Shown: positions 21,149 through 33,466, counted from the first letter of the stretch. The stretch is 64,000 bases of DNA from Metaphire vulgaris (GCA_018105865.1 CM030842.1:12239867-12303866); one strand, 5' to 3'. The notes: generated by a model not told the origin, from the letters alone. Numbers and translations: made by a program.

Positions 21149-24100
21149 GTACGTAACACATCACTTTTTATCGAATTTTTGTGGCGGATATTTATTTCCA
21201 AAATATGTGTGCATTGAAAAGTCCCAGTTGTGACAACTTGGCAAAATACTAAAGCTTTCTCTGTATAACTGACCTATAATTAGCATCATATGATGCTTCT
21301 TTGAGATAATTTTTTTTTATTTCATGTTTTGACAGGTCTGCTTATAGAACATCTCTCGTCTGGTAAATACGAATGTCTTGTGTGCTGCAATGTTATTCGA
21401 CGTGAGGCTGCCGTTTGGAGTTGCGCTAACTGCTATCATGTCTATCACATGTACTGTATTAAGAAATGGGCACAGTCCCCTGCTTCGACTGCATCGCCAG
21501 AGACCATTGGAGGTGGATGGCGCTGTCCTACCTGTCAGAATCCCTACCTACAGGTTCCAAGCCAGTACACATGTTTCTGTGGTAGGAATCATTTATTAAT
21601 TAACAAAATGCTTGTGATGTCAGTTGTCATATGAGAAATCTTTCCAGTTGTTGATTATTTCATGCCTGGTGTATATTTTATATTTTGTTGCATTGATCAT
21701 TTTCTATCTCTAGTTTTAATCATATATTTATTTTAGTAGTATTCTGGCATCAATAAATTGGTAGCAGCGCTAAGCTGCGAAGGTAAAACGCAGGTCTAGA
21801 GAAAGTAATGACAACCTACTCTAGATTAATGGCATAAGCCACCTGCGTCGCTGTTTGCCTAGTACACAGAGGTCAGCGCCGGAAACCCTACGCTCGTTCG
21901 AGTACGGGACTACCAGTACCTTTACCTTTTTTAATTCTGGTAATAATGTTTTCATAGCAATTTATTTGACAAGGCGTTTTCAAAGTTGTAATATTGGTGA
22001 TTATTATTCACCATGTTCTTGAAATTTAAGCCATTTAATTCTGCTTTAAACACAGGAAAAATGAAAGACCCTGAATCCAGTCGTTACGTTACACCACACA
22101 CCTGTAACGAAACATGCGGTAAAGAGCGCAGTCGAGGATGCCCGCACTTGTGTAACATCCTTTGCCACCCGGGCCCCTGTCCTCCATGTTCGGCATTTGT
22201 CATGCGTTCCTGCGACTGTGGAAAGACGAAGCGCTCGGTCAAGTGCGCTGGCGACGCTACGTGCTTCAAGTGCAATGAACCGTGCCACCGAACTCTTAAC
22301 TGTGGTTCACACGAATGCCAGTCAATTTGCCATCCCGGTTCATGTGAACCGTGTGCAGTCATGATAGAGCAGAGATGTCATTGCAAGAAAGAAGCTCGAA
22401 CAGTTAGGTGTGGATCGGCGGAATCGTTTGTCAAGACGTTTTCCTGTGATGGTATTTGCTCACGAAAGCTTTCCTGTGGCGTGCATACTTGCGGTGAAAT
22501 TTGTCACCCTGGCCCATGCAGTGAATGCCCTCTGATGCCATCAAAGATAACACACTGTCCTTGTGGGAAGACTCTTTGACTGAAATTTCAAACAGCAAGC
22601 CTCGTAAGACATGCGAGGATTCTATACCGACTTGTGGCAAGACTTGTGGGAAGGAACTAAGGTGTGGTAATGAAGGTAAACACTTGTAGACTGATATCCT
22701 TTTGTTAGTAGATTGTTTTTTTTATCGTAAATAAATGATTCGGTTATTGAAGCTTTATATTTATCCTTTTTTGTTGGAATATTCTGTTGTACCGTGTTTA
22801 AATCTTAATTGCTTATAACAGACGAATAGCGATGACTGAGTATTTGTTTTGTTTGTCTTGATGTAGCCGTAAAGAACGTTTTTGGTTTGAGATAGAGTAT
22901 CTTTTCACTAAAGCAGCTTTTGATGATGTGAATTTTTAAAAATTAGAATCTATCAGATTTAAAACTCCACTGTGTTCTTATTTTGCAATTTCTAGGCGCA
23001 AAACATCATTGCAAGCAGACTTGTCATCCTGGACCGTGCACGGCGTCTTGCGACGGCACTACGGAAGTTACCTGTCGTTGTGGTGCTGTTACTAAAGAAC
23101 TGCCTTGCACAGAGTTCCTCGCGATAACCGAGTCGTCGCCCTTTATCTGCGACCGGAGGTGCAAGAAGAAAATGTCGTGTGGACGACATAAGTGCAGTCA
23201 GTTGTGCTGTGTCAACAGCGAACATCAATGTCAACTCGCATGCGGATGTGAGCAGGCACCATGAGCATATTTATAAAAACAAATGCTATTGTTGTCTAGA
23301 TTTGTCTGATTATGAAACCTGTGTTTTGATTTGCTTGTGACCGTATACTCGTATAGTACAATGATGGCGAACCGTTTAGAGACTGTGTGCCCAAAATTAA
23401 ACCCAAAACCCATTTATTTTTCACAAAGTGCCAACACTCAAATGAAACCTGAATACAAAGGTTTTGGTTTAGCAAAACAACTCATACGTGGATTTAGAAG
23501 AAAAGAGAACAAGAAGAGAGCCTTCAGTGATGCAAAAATTTTTATTAGCGGTAAATCGTTGATTTTGTGCAATTAACCCCTTAACTGGGGAATAAATCTG
23601 TAACTCAATGTAAACTGGACGGCTCTGAGCCGTCGCGCCCGGTTAAGGGGTTAATGGGCCTTTTGCTGTTGTGAGCCTACTGATCTAATTAATTTGTCAA
23701 ATCTTGGCTCATGTTTCGTTAATTTGAGGGCAGCACAATCAGCACTCAGGTCATCTGTCAGTCTGTCTCGTGTATCGCATTTTGTATTTTGATAATCTGA
23801 TTTTCAGATAAACTGAGCTGCGGCATTCACAGATGCGAGGAACGCTGTCATCGGGGAAACTGTCCATCGTGTTGGCAAGTGAGCTTCGACGAGCTTCGGT
23901 GTCACTGTGGTGCGGAGGTCATCTATCCACCAGTTCCATGTGGTGCAAAACCACCGGAATGTCATCGTCCTTGCACCCGGCAGCATCCTTGTTCTCACCA
24001 GGTAAACCAGCTCCGGCAGCTGTTGTAGTATTGATACAATTTGCTTTATATTTATATAGCGGTTGCATCTTTAGTTATTCATCAAGCAGTTTATACATTT

Positions 24101-27100
24101 ATTTAATTTGGTCATTGATTTGGTAATTTTTTGGTGCTGATTAAGGAATTTTGTGGGAAAAATTATTTTGTTGGTAGAAGTTGTGCTTCATTACAATGGA
24201 ATTAATAATAATAAATTAGTAAAATACTTATTTTGGAAGTCATTGCTTTTGCTGTGATTTCTTGTTTGATGTAACAAATGGAATTGCGCAGCTGATGCAT
24301 TGTTATGTTTCGTTCTTTTGTGTCACTGCACTCCCATGTTTTGTTATTTTTGTTGCATTTGTTATTGATGGTGATCAATAATTATTCTTTATTAATTAGT
24401 ATTAATTTTAAGCCACCTTTATGTTTTTCATGGCATTAATTTCCTCTGAACTGGCAGTTATTTTATGTTTCAGTCTCTGTGCTAATGCAGACTGGATGAA
24501 TTCATTCTGTGATAAATTGTGTTTTTGCTGTAATTTTTTTTAGGCCACCCATCATTGTCATAGTGAAGCAGCGTGCCCTCCGTGTACTTTTCTGACTCAG
24601 AAATGGTGCTTGGGTCACCATGAATTGCGATCCAACATACCCTGCCACATTACAGAGATATCGTGTGGAATGCAGTGCGGTAAAGAACTGCCGTGTATAA
24701 TCCACAAGTGTCTCCAGCCGTGTCATAAGGTAGCACCAAGCGAAATGGATTTGAAATTGCATTAATTTTGCTTGTGATAATGACTGTTTTCTTTTCTGGA
24801 TGTAATCACTAATCGTGTTTTGAATTTAGACGAAGAAATCAAGTTATTCTGGTTTAACAAATCTATGTAATTTGAGCTTTCCTATTACTCTAGCTTTGCT
24901 GCCATGTTAATTAAAATTTCTTTAAACTTGGCAGTAAATTAGGTTTGCTTTTCAGTAATATTCCTGCTTTGCATTTGGCAGTCCAAGTCGGGCACCTTTA
25001 TTGCTAAGATTTCTTTGATTCAGTTGCCATCCCATAGTTAACCCATATATGCCTACGAGCCTTTATAAAGGATGGTTGATTTTTTACTTACTTATTTATG
25101 CCAATGAAGATTTTTTGCATTGCAATTCTATATTGACTTCACTGAATAAGTGACCTTTTAAGAAAAGTGTTTTGGTTCTGAATATTTTCACATTTTAAAT
25201 CTTGATTCAGAGTTGAAAGCTGTTTTTGTCACCTGTAACTATAGCTGACAAAAGGTGTGTTGTAATTTTTCTAAAATTTCACCATAAAGAGCTAAATTTA
25301 GTTCAACAATGTGATTTGACATCTATTACTACTCATGTCAATGGCAGCTTCATCATATTTTCTGCACAAGATTTTTTAGGCGCCAGATTTGTACCATCCT
25401 TTATAAAGGATGCTAGGCATATCTGGGGTCACACATTATACAGTATACATCAACCATTGGTCTGAAGGGCTTACACGATTTACATGCATCACATCACAGT
25501 TTGAGCTCTACCAGAGCAAAGGTCCCATGGCACACCAAGATCTGGGTCTTGGAGGGTCAGTTGTCATAATTTTGACCAAATCTTTGCCACCTGGACCAAC
25601 TTACAGACTGCACTTTGATAATGTTTTCACATTGCCACGACTCTTGGATTACCTCACTCTCAGGAATATTGGAGCAACTGGCACTCTGTGTGTCAACTGA
25701 ACGGACAGATGCCCTTTTATATCACCATCTGACATGAAGAAGAAAGAAAGAGGACATTTTGACTAGAGTTATGATGCAACCGGAAAATTCATCATCAACC
25801 AATGGCACGACAACAGCCCTGTGACCATGGCTTCCAAACTTGCATGACATTCATCCAGTTGAGAAAGTGAAAAGATGGTCATCAGCCCAGAAGAAGGTGA
25901 TAGAAGTTATCCAGCCAGCAACCATCAAATACTACAATCTGCACATGGGAGGCACGGATCGCATGGACCAGAATGTGGGCTGCTACAGAATTTCCCTCAG
26001 GTCCAAGAAGTGTGATGGCCACTATTTATCCAGATGGTCGATGTTGCCACTCGGAATGCTTATTACATATACAAACTATCACCTGCAGATACTTCTTGTT
26101 GCCTCAATTATCTGTCCTTCAGACGAGATATTGTTAGTCTATAGCAAGTGTTATGCTTAGAGACTCCAACTTAGAGGACCGATTGGGCAGCTAATGGTTC
26201 TAGACAGAAGGGTTCAGTCGAGTGTCCGTTATGATGGCAAAGACCAGGTTTCATACACTGAAAAGCAGAAAGTAAGTCAGTTTTACAAGAAGAAAGCCCA
26301 TTTTGGTTGCCTTGAAGTGCAATGTTGGCTTACATCCTAAAGACTGCTTCATTGACTTTCATCGAGAGTGATGCTAATCGCTTATTGATAATTCCTGGTG
26401 CTAATTGATGGCTGACACATGACATTTGGAAGATTCAGTTGATGCATTTGTTTGTTTATAACAAATTTCCATGAAGTTCTTAAGGAAAATCAAACAATTT
26501 GCAAATATACAATGCTTGCACACACTGCTTCGTGGAAGTATTAGTTTGACATTTATGCACCCATAAGTGCCTAGCATCCTTTATAAAGGATCGACATTTA
26601 TGTGGCCATAGTTTGGAGATCCGTCAAAATTTTTCAGAAAATAGGTTAGTTCCAGGCTATTAGGCACAGATTTGACTAAATATTTCAATATAGCGAGGAA
26701 ATAAAAAGTTAGGCATATATGGGTTAATGAAATGTAAATAAATCTTATTATGCATTCCATTGCTTTACCGTAATACTCTAAATTGCTATTTTAACCCCTT
26801 TACCGTGTATTTAACTGTAACTTAATGTAAAAAGTATTGCTCTTATTTTGATTGCTTGTGCATGATACTTGTAGTTTTGTATATTTGATCTAGCATAGTT
26901 TTCTTTGGGTTAAATAATAAACTGTGTGGATTATGTGGTTGCATTTGTTTCTGCACAATATCTGCAATGAAATGGATTTTTCCACAGTGCCTGTTTATCT
27001 ACATGGGGCGACAGTTGCTCTCTATTGATATTACACGGTTCTTGGTGTATTTAACAAAGGGTCCGTGCCTTGAAGGCCAAGTCTGCACCCAGCCATGCCC

Positions 27101-30100
27101 GATGATCCGCGAAGAAGTGTGGCCATCCTTGCCAAGCGCCGTGCCATCAAGGGTCTCCGTGTCCATCGACTGCTTGTAAGGCCGAGATAACGCTACAGTG
27201 TGAATGCGGCAGAAGAAAGGAGAAGGGCCAGTGCCTCTGTGGCAACGAGGCAAACAGCCAGAGCGACTACAATAAGATGACTGCCCAGTATGTCGCTTCA
27301 AAACTTTGGGAAGGACAATCAATAGATTTAGGAGTTCTAACAAAGGAAGGCGGACTGACTAAGAAAACTAGGAAGTAAGCAATTGATTTCTATTGTGCAT
27401 TAGGGTGGGCAAACGGTTGTTCCCGTAGCCAGACAATAAAAAGTTACTCCCTGATCTGCTGATCAAGAAAACTCCTATTTCAATATATTATTTTTATGAC
27501 TAGGGGTCCCAACTTTGATAAAAACTGCTTATGAACAATATGTGTAATGTGTAACCCTCTTCACAATCCTTGCCTGCTTTCTTAATGTAGACCTTAATTT
27601 CATTCTCTTGAGGTGTTTTTGTATTTCTGCTTTAACTTTATATATGGCTAATAGACCAGATGAAAGTGGTCTTTTCCCTTAAGTTGATGGGAATAAAGAT
27701 GCTTGTATAAATAGAATGAATGTCAGTGAGTGTACAGTATTAAAGAATACATTGTATCAGTGCATTTGACAGAATGTACATTTTCAACCATTACTGCCAT
27801 TTTCCAATACATTTAACACAGCAATTGCATGTCTACTGTGTTATGTCTTAGTCTCATTATCTTCAATGTTTGTCGGTAGATTCTAAGAATATCAGAACTA
27901 TTGCAATTCTCTTGCACTTAATTTTACTGCAATAATTGTTGGTGATATGTAATATTCACTTATTGTCTTTTTTTTTTAGGCTGCAGTGTAACTCGGAGTG
28001 TGCAATTATGGAACGCAACCAGCGTTTGGCACTTGCACTCGAAATCAAAAATCCTGATCTTTCGAGCAAACTTGGAAATCCTCCATATTCACAATTTCTA
28101 AAGGACTTTGCAAAGCAGAATGCGACATTTGTCGCCAACGTTGAAAAGGCCCTGTCTGCCCTGGTCACCTCTGCCCAACAGGTTTTGAAGATATAGTGTC
28201 GTATGCTTAACTTTCTAGAGCAGTGGTTCTCAAACTCTTTAGGAATTTTTGTGTGGCGGCTCCTTATAAATATTTTGATGGCTCGCGGACCCTACAAAAT
28301 TTAAATTTTAAATTAACTATAATAAACGTAGACTACTTGTTTGGCCAATCAATTATTTATTCATAAAATTGGAAATCTTGGTAATGAAATTTGAATTCAA
28401 ATGGAATCAGCACTCTTAGAGCCATCAGTGTATTTTGTGCTTTGAGGTGTTGGTTATTTGTCTTGAGAAATTATTCCCCTTGCAGCCCCCCCCATGAAAC
28501 CTCTTGGTGGTCTCCAAGGGTCTGCCAACCCCAATTTGAAAACTGCTGTTCTAGAGAATATGTATTTACTGAAAGATGCTGCATATCCCAAGTGTAAAAA
28601 CATTTCATATAGGTATTTTCATTTAGAACAAAGCAATTATATGATCTTAAAGGCTTTACGTCTTTAGGAAAAATATTGCAAACATAGACTATATACTTTG
28701 CTTTCAGTGCATATTTTGTCAAGCCTCTTAACATTTTAAGATGATTTTTGCTCTGTATAAACCTTGCCATGTATTAAAATCTAATCTAGGGGTATTCAAG
28801 TGGCATTACACGGGCCAGATCCGGCCCACCAGAGGGTGTGAAATGGCCTGCAAAGATAGGCCTACTGAAAAATACATTTTTTATAACATGCGGAATATTT
28901 TTAAAATGTCCGTTGTTAACTTTCCTGTTTTCTGCCACATATTAACTATATTTTTAGTTAAAATGTTTTTACTTCTAGCCCCAGGCACCTATCATAAAAA
29001 ATGTGGCCCTTCATAAAATTTACACTGTAATTGAATACCCATGTTCCAGTAGATATACCATGTTGATATTAAAATCTGGTAGAAATCTAGTAGAATGCCA
29101 TAGTGATTTTCAAACCTAGTAAATATGCTGTTACTTGATTTCACTTCTTTCATTTTAAGGTAAAGGTTAATCGAAAAAGTCATGCTTTCAAGGTCATGCC
29201 GTCAACACAGCGTCGTGTCATCCATGAACTTGCCGAGTTCTATGGTTGCCAGACAGAAAGCTACGATGAAGAACCAAACATGAACGTAGTTGCCACAGCA
29301 CTCAAGTAAATCATTCTCTGAATAATTTTGACTGCAATTGGTTATAAGGCTGTTTTGTTCCAGTAGTGTTAAACAAGCATGTTCAAGTCTTAAGTGCAAG
29401 TGTTTTTTTAATATATGTTGCCAACATATTTTTCCTCCCCCCACCTCCACCCCAAACACATTTTGCCACAAATCCCTCAGGAACTAAGTACTGATGGCTT
29501 AAAAATACTGTGTGTGCAATGCTTGTACATGCCGACTACTTGCCGAAACTATATTCATTATCTGTAAGTAAGTAAAATCTCGTGATTATTTATATAGCGT
29601 TTGGAAAGTAGTGCAGTGATGTCTGCTTATTCTTATGGACATAGTCCTTCATTGTTCAAAGGCAAAGGTGTAAAACTACTAGACAAAATATTTAATAATA
29701 ATAAATGTAATATAAAAAAGTGGTTCTACTGCCCTGTGTGAGAACCACTGTATATAGAATTTGTCTTTGGCTGTTTTTGAGGCACTGAATTGCACTCACG
29801 AGCATATGGCCTTAATATCAATATACAGAATTCATTGCCATCAGAATGCACATGCATTCATTCATTCAGTGCATTTATATGATTTCAGAGGTAAATGTTG
29901 GCTGCCAAGTGTAACATTAACAGCTCTTGTGCAAAGGGAACTGTTTCCTAAGGCTCCCATTCCCATACCAATAAACTGCAAGGAAGAACAAATAAGGTAA
30001 GTTATACTTATACTTATGCTTTAGTCTTCGTTCAATCTGTTGTTGGCAATAAAATTGCAGCTGTAGAATTATTTGCAAAATATCTTTAAAACTTTGTTTT

Positions 30101-30577
30101 TATTATTTATTAGAACTGAACATTTTTAGCTTGCACAAATAATTACCTTGTGGTGCAGGGATATTTTTGCACCCCCTGCCCCCCTCAAAGTTGAGGTCGA
30201 CACCCCCAAATTTAGTAATGTGACAATGGTATGTATACAAAATGCATACTAGTTAGCTCAGAACACCCCCAACTTTTAACTTTTATTGTCGGATGACCTT
30301 TTTTTGCTTGTCAGCCTTTTTCGGGCAGAGACTTAAAAATTCCGACACTCTCAGATTTTCCTGACACCCCCAAATTCAAAATCCTAGAAATAACACTGTT
30401 GTGGTGTAATGTATACATATTGTTGCATAATGTTAATGGTTACAAGTTATCATCAACAGGTCTGCTGCACAAGGTGCCAAGCAAAGCACTGAAGTATTTG
30501 GAACTGCCAAAATACAGGGTGGTAATTCTAGAAGGAAAAAGGAAGCTCAAATTGACTATTTTGATATTACAGATTAA
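19396..30577 (+). CDS. NFX1: NFX1 (NF-X1-type zinc finger / RING / R3H protein), 11 coding exons
   Basis: Nuclear RING-type zinc-finger protein of the NFX1 / shuttle craft / FAP1 family; human NFX1 acts on promoters and on RNA with poly(A)-binding proteins. Coding exons: 19396-21148, 21336-21581, 22056-22675, 22996-23247, 23808-24001, 24544-24729, 27060-27374, 27980-28181, 29160-29305, 29889-29996, 30460-30577. All introns are GT-AG. Phases agree except in exons 3 and 7, which carry one-base frame breaks. Order: disordered N-terminus (1-584), RING (about 598-651), tandem Cys/His NFX fingers, a helical segment, R3H domain, and a C-terminus ending IDYFDITD, like human NFX1. About 1379 codons against about 1120 in human; the excess is the N-terminal exon. 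An in-frame TGA at 19387-19389 fixes the start. The N-terminal PAM2 motif of vertebrate NFX1 is not seen. Identity is near certain; the exon 7 acceptor is weak. Confidence 0.95.
21336..21581 (+). CDS. NFX1: NFX1 RING-finger exon
   Basis: 82-codon exon between GACAG and G|GTAGGA, entering and leaving in phase 1. It carries a RING/PHD-like Cys/His pattern: ECLVCC, then [12 protein letters not shown] and a terminal CPTC, followed by the CFCG that starts the NFX finger array. In human NFX1 this region is the E3-ligase-type RING. All metal ligands appear present. Confidence 0.92.
21770..21935 (+). mobile_element. SINE 3' portion in NFX1 intron 2
   Basis: Shares AATGGCATAAGCCACCTGCG, GAGGTCAGCGCCGG and ACGCTCG..CGAGTACGGG with the fuller copy at 35880-36165; lacks the tRNA-like head. 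Confidence 0.65.
22056..22675 (+). CDS. NFX1: NFX1 finger exon 3 with a one-base frame break near 22572
   Basis: Encodes several NFX-type fingers (repeated CHPGPC). The frame runs from the acceptor at 22055 to CPCGKTL and then meets TGA at 22577-22579. The next frame immediately resumes family homology (LTEIS, then a Cys-containing [15 protein letters not shown] stretch) up to the donor GTAAAC at 22676. Exon length is 620, one base short of what both flanking phases need. The family motif CPCG-x-TPL suggests one lost C inside ACTCTTTG. Likely a sequencing or assembly error, or a real null allele. Confidence 0.85.
23577..23650. mobile_element. 74-bp piggyBac-type MITE with TTAA duplication
   Basis: CCCCTTAACTGGGG start and CCCGGTTAAGGGG end, each flanked by TTAA (23573-23576, 23651-23654); in NFX1 intron 4. 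Related ends occur near 55796 and 26795. Confidence 0.65.
25042..26723 (+). mobile_element. piggyBac element, decayed, in NFX1 intron 6
   Basis: Terminal repeats CCCATATATGCCTA / TAGGCATATATGGG directly bounded by TTAA on both sides (25038-25041, 26724-26727), the exact piggyBac target. Transposase pieces: [24 protein letters not shown] (about 25545-25697) and [15 protein letters not shown] (about 25948-25992), with stops and shifts. The palindrome TCCTTTATAAAGGA recurs near both ends and internally. At 1.68 kb it is internally deleted. Confidence 0.9.
25545..26160 (+). pseudogene. piggyBac transposase fragments
   Basis: DDE_Tnp_1_7-type blocks: the conserved FDN..LLDYL..GI.ATGT segment, then [21 protein letters not shown], in separate frames with intervening stops. 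The N-terminal first catalytic Asp region is absent. Confidence 0.8.
27060..27374 (+). CDS. NFX1: NFX1 finger exon 7 with a one-base frame break near 27111-27117
   Basis: The first half reads in phase 0 ([11 protein letters not shown]) and the second half in +1 ([10 protein letters not shown] ... CECGRRK), both collinear with the last NFX fingers. Exon length 315 is one base too long for an exit in phase 2, so one extra base sits in the GAAGAAG run at 27111-27117. Donor is GTAAGC at 27375. The acceptor AACAAAG is weak, with a poor pyrimidine tract. Confidence 0.8.
27980..28200 (+). CDS. NFX1: NFX1 exon 8, with possible alternative end (intron retention)
   Basis: Acceptor TTTTTTTAG ends at 27979. 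It encodes the helical segment between the fingers and R3H ([12 protein letters not shown] onward). The donor at 28182 is a weak GTTTTG preceded by CAACAG. If it is not used, the frame adds VLKI and stops at 28194-28196, giving a protein without R3H. Splicing from 28181 to 29160 restores the R3H exon in phase. Confidence 0.8.
28221..28548. mobile_element. hAT-type MITE in NFX1 intron 8
   Basis: CAGTGGTTCTCAAAC start and TTTGAAAACTGCTG end, with a perfect 8-bp duplication TTCTAGAG (28213-28220, 28549-28556). A related end lies at 5085. Confidence 0.85.
28788..29040. mobile_element. MITE, GGGTATTCAAGTGGC family
   Basis: Imperfect terminal repeats GGGTATTCAAG / TTGAATACCC around a body with TGTGGCCCTTCATAAAATTTA. 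A second copy is at 6854-7103 (GTGTTCAACTGGCGGCCCGC, right end TTGAATACCTCT, CCCTATT duplicated). Confidence 0.65.
29160..30577 (+). CDS. NFX1: NFX1 R3H domain and C-terminal exons
   Basis: Exon 9 (29160-29305) encodes the R3H single-strand nucleic-acid-binding domain with the RRVIHEL core. Exon 10 (29889-29996) carries the basic/proline segment PIPIPIN. Exon 11 (30460-30577) ends with IDYFDITD and TAA. All phases join (0, 2, 2). A hAT MITE (30156-30398) lies in the last intron. Confidence 0.9.
30156..30398. mobile_element. hAT-type MITE in the last NFX1 intron
   Basis: Starts CAGGGATATTTTTGC, ends AAATAACACTG; 8-bp duplication TTGTGGTG at 30148-30155 and 30399-30406. Contains the shared TTTTTTTGCTTGTCAG motif near 30298. 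Confidence 0.85.
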
Positions 30578-30802
30578 CACCATTGCCCGCGATGCTGTTT
30601 ATGGAAACATTAGTGACTTAACTAGAGGCTGTGCTGGGTTTTACTTAATGAGTTTGAGTTTTCATATTTATCCTTTGGATCCACTAACCAAAATTTAGCC
30701 GTTGGAATGTTTCTTTTGTTGAAGTTGCCATGAGCAATTATTAGTTATGTTGATTATTGTTGTAAGTTGTAACTACATGCTTAGCATTTGGTCGATGAAT
30801 AC

Positions 30803-30808
30803 AATAAA
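30803..30808 (+). terminator. NFX1 polyadenylation signal
   Basis: AATAAA about 226 bases after the NFX1 stop codon; the first canonical hexamer in the 3' UTR. Confidence 0.6.
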
Positions 30809-30809
30809 A

Positions 30810-32139
30810 ACCTGAAAACTAAGAATCTGTTAGTATTTTGTAACATTGGCATGTTCTTTAGTTAACACAATGTTAGAATTTGGTAAATTACAGTACTGAC
30901 TAACATTGTGTATTGCTACTAAAGTAATGCGTTTACAGCAGTGGTATTTGAGTTGGACCAGTGTGGGGGATGAAATAATCAGACCAGTGGGGGAAAAGAA
31001 TTTTTAATTGTTTCTTTATGTTAACTACAGTAAATTAGTTAAATAAGTTAATGACAGTGTGAATCTTCCCCATTGCCATGTATAGAATGGACCAGTGGGG
31101 CTGGTCCAGGGGTGGCCAACCCGCCAGCTGATAGCAGAGCATATTTCTAGATAAATTTTTTTGGTCATATTTATGCATACAATATTGAGCCACAAGTAAG
31201 ACTTTTAGTTCCTGTGTAAATTATTTTAAATTTCTGTTTAGCCTCTGCATGTTGATCAAAATTTATAATGGCCCCTTGTAATAAAAGGCTGGCCATACTT
31301 GGGCTAGTCAATAAGCAATTACTAGGAATTTCCCCATACAAATACCATACTAAGGGTCCATCCATATAGTATGTACGCACTGAAGGGGGTTAGATTTTGG
31401 AGATTTTTCCTGTGTACACCATGTGCAAAGGGAGGTGGGTTGAAAATATGCCTTTTTGCGTATGTACTATAGGGATGAACCCTAACTTACATCTGCAGTT
31501 GTAATTGATAGATATGATAGTTAAATTTAATTTTAAGGATCTTAATTTGTTTTAAGCAAGAAATTGGAAATATTAACACACTTGTGATTCAGCAATGCAT
31601 TGTGGCACTGGAAGTGATGACTTTGCTGGATCATTACATGTCAACATTTCCAAATTGATTTTTGCCGTTTCCGTTCTGTCGTTCTCGGGGCATATACATG
31701 TACGTTATGCAATGCCTGATAGATATATACAAAGTTTTTCAAAATAATAATTATTCATATATAAAACAATAATTATTGTTGCTACAATCCACTTCGACTT
31801 GTGTACATATTAGCATCATATTTTACTGCCTTTTATAGTAGCCAAGTTACTGAAAAATACCATATGTGTTAATCACTATGAACTGATGTGAAATCTGTTT
31901 ACATAAAGTTGAACTGCATAGGAGTACAATGGTAGTAATCAACAACAATGTTCATGACAAATAGTCATTTAAAATACATTATGCTTTCTGCCTTTAATTG
32001 TGGCAATGCTTTTTTAAGGTACGCCTGTTGGTCCATAATGTAAATGCACAAATACATGTGGAAAATAGTTTCCGACTTGTCCACAAGAAAAAGTATTAAT
32101 TGAATGGCAGGTACAAAAAACAATTGTGCAAATATTCTA
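30810..32139. other. Intergenic between converging NFX1 and ENSA
   Basis: AT-rich, no coding signal. A MITE-like pair CAGGGGTGGCCAACC / GGCTGGCCATACTTGG spans about 31108-31308. Confidence 0.5.
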
Positions 32140-33155
32140 CAGCAGAATCCCACTATATCGAAGCTTGAGGGACTGTGATAAATACTTCGATATATCCGAG
32201 TTTTGATATATCTAATTCCACGTCATAGAAAGTAAAAATTTGGTTTGGACAAATGTGCATGTCTGGCTATTATACTATTTAATTTTTGATTTTGTCAAAA
32301 TATTAAGGTCTGCATCAAAAATTTAAAAAAAAAATAATATGGTCTATCACTATGTAAACAAATCAAATGAAATAAAAAGTATAAACCAATATTTCAAATT
32401 ACAAAAATCTTTAAAATCCCAATGTTTTTGTTTATCAATGCTGGCAATTAGCGAGGTCAGGCTGTCCGACCAAGCAGCCTGATTGACCTTGTGGACAAAG
32501 CACAGTAATTAAAGTTTCTATAGTTGTGTCCAAGAGTGGAAGTCTAGAGCAAGGCAGGGAGCGAATCCCTCCGCCAGCTTTTATTATTTGATGGCCTGCT
32601 TATTCAGCCATAGGTATGAACTTGGGTGAAAAAGAGGGGGATCCAACCCCAATGCCTTTCCCTCATTAACTAGCCTACCGGATACTTTCTCAAAAAGTGG
32701 GGAGGGAACATCTGTACCCTATGTATGAAGCAGTCAGCATAATTACCCTCGAGATACTAGTGAAGTACTGGTAGTTCTCAGTGGTTGTGGCTGCTGGTTG
32801 CAAAGTTTATGGCGGGAAAGATTAATAGCCAATAGTTGGCTACACAAAGATCGGGCCTGTCGACTGAAGTCAAATATTTACAGTTGATTCCCATTATATA
32901 GAAGCTCAAGAGATTGTGATAATACATGTACTTCAATATACTGAACATAACTTCGATACGTCCGACAGACTTATGATTGACAGGTATTGAAAAGCAGCTT
33001 CAATATAAGCGAGATTTCAAAGTAAGCGACTTCCATATATCAGGGTCACTTTTGTATTTACTAACATTGTGCTTTGCGGGGCCGGCGCTTAAAGTTAAAC
33101 TTCAATATAAGCAGAATTTCAATATAAGCGAGTTCAATATATCTGGATTCTACTG
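32140..33155. mobile_element. pogo/Tc1-like element between NFX1 and ENSA
   Basis: Ends CAGCAGAATCCCACTATATCG and (inverted) CAGTAGAATCCAGATATAT, flanked by TA. Several internal AATATAAGCGAG copies and a second end-like segment at 32882-32950 suggest a composite. No transposase frame. Confidence 0.55.
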
Positions 33156-33232
33156 TAGTTGTTTTTTTTCTTAATTTTGACTTTTGGTCAAGTTTTTGGT
33201 CAAGTTGTGATTATTCAGGTTGCCACACTCCA

Positions 33233-33238
33233 TTTATT
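33233..33238 (-). terminator. Candidate ENSA polyadenylation signal
   Basis: AATAAA on the minus strand (TTTATT on plus), about 230 bases past the ENSA stop. NFX1 and ENSA therefore converge, with about 2.4 kb between their ends. Confidence 0.4.
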
Positions 33239-33466
33239 AGCAAATAATTGTTTAATACTCAATTTTTAAACTAAATCTAAACCACATCTTAGTTTCACCT
33301 CTAGCAACACTAGTTGTCATACAGTAGAAACTTTTAAAACATTTATCATAAAGATTACATAACTTGAACACAACCTGGCAAAAATGTTTTATATATACAA
33401 CAATTTTAGAACCAAACATATGACTGCTATGGCCAAATGCTACACATTAATGCAGTTATTAGTTCT

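Noticed and set aside
22569..22581. CTT TGA C at the NFX1 stop resembles the RF2-type +1 programmed frameshift site
   Set aside because: The family-matching downstream frame needs a -1 (or +2) shift; +1 runs into another TGA at once. A lost base explains it better.
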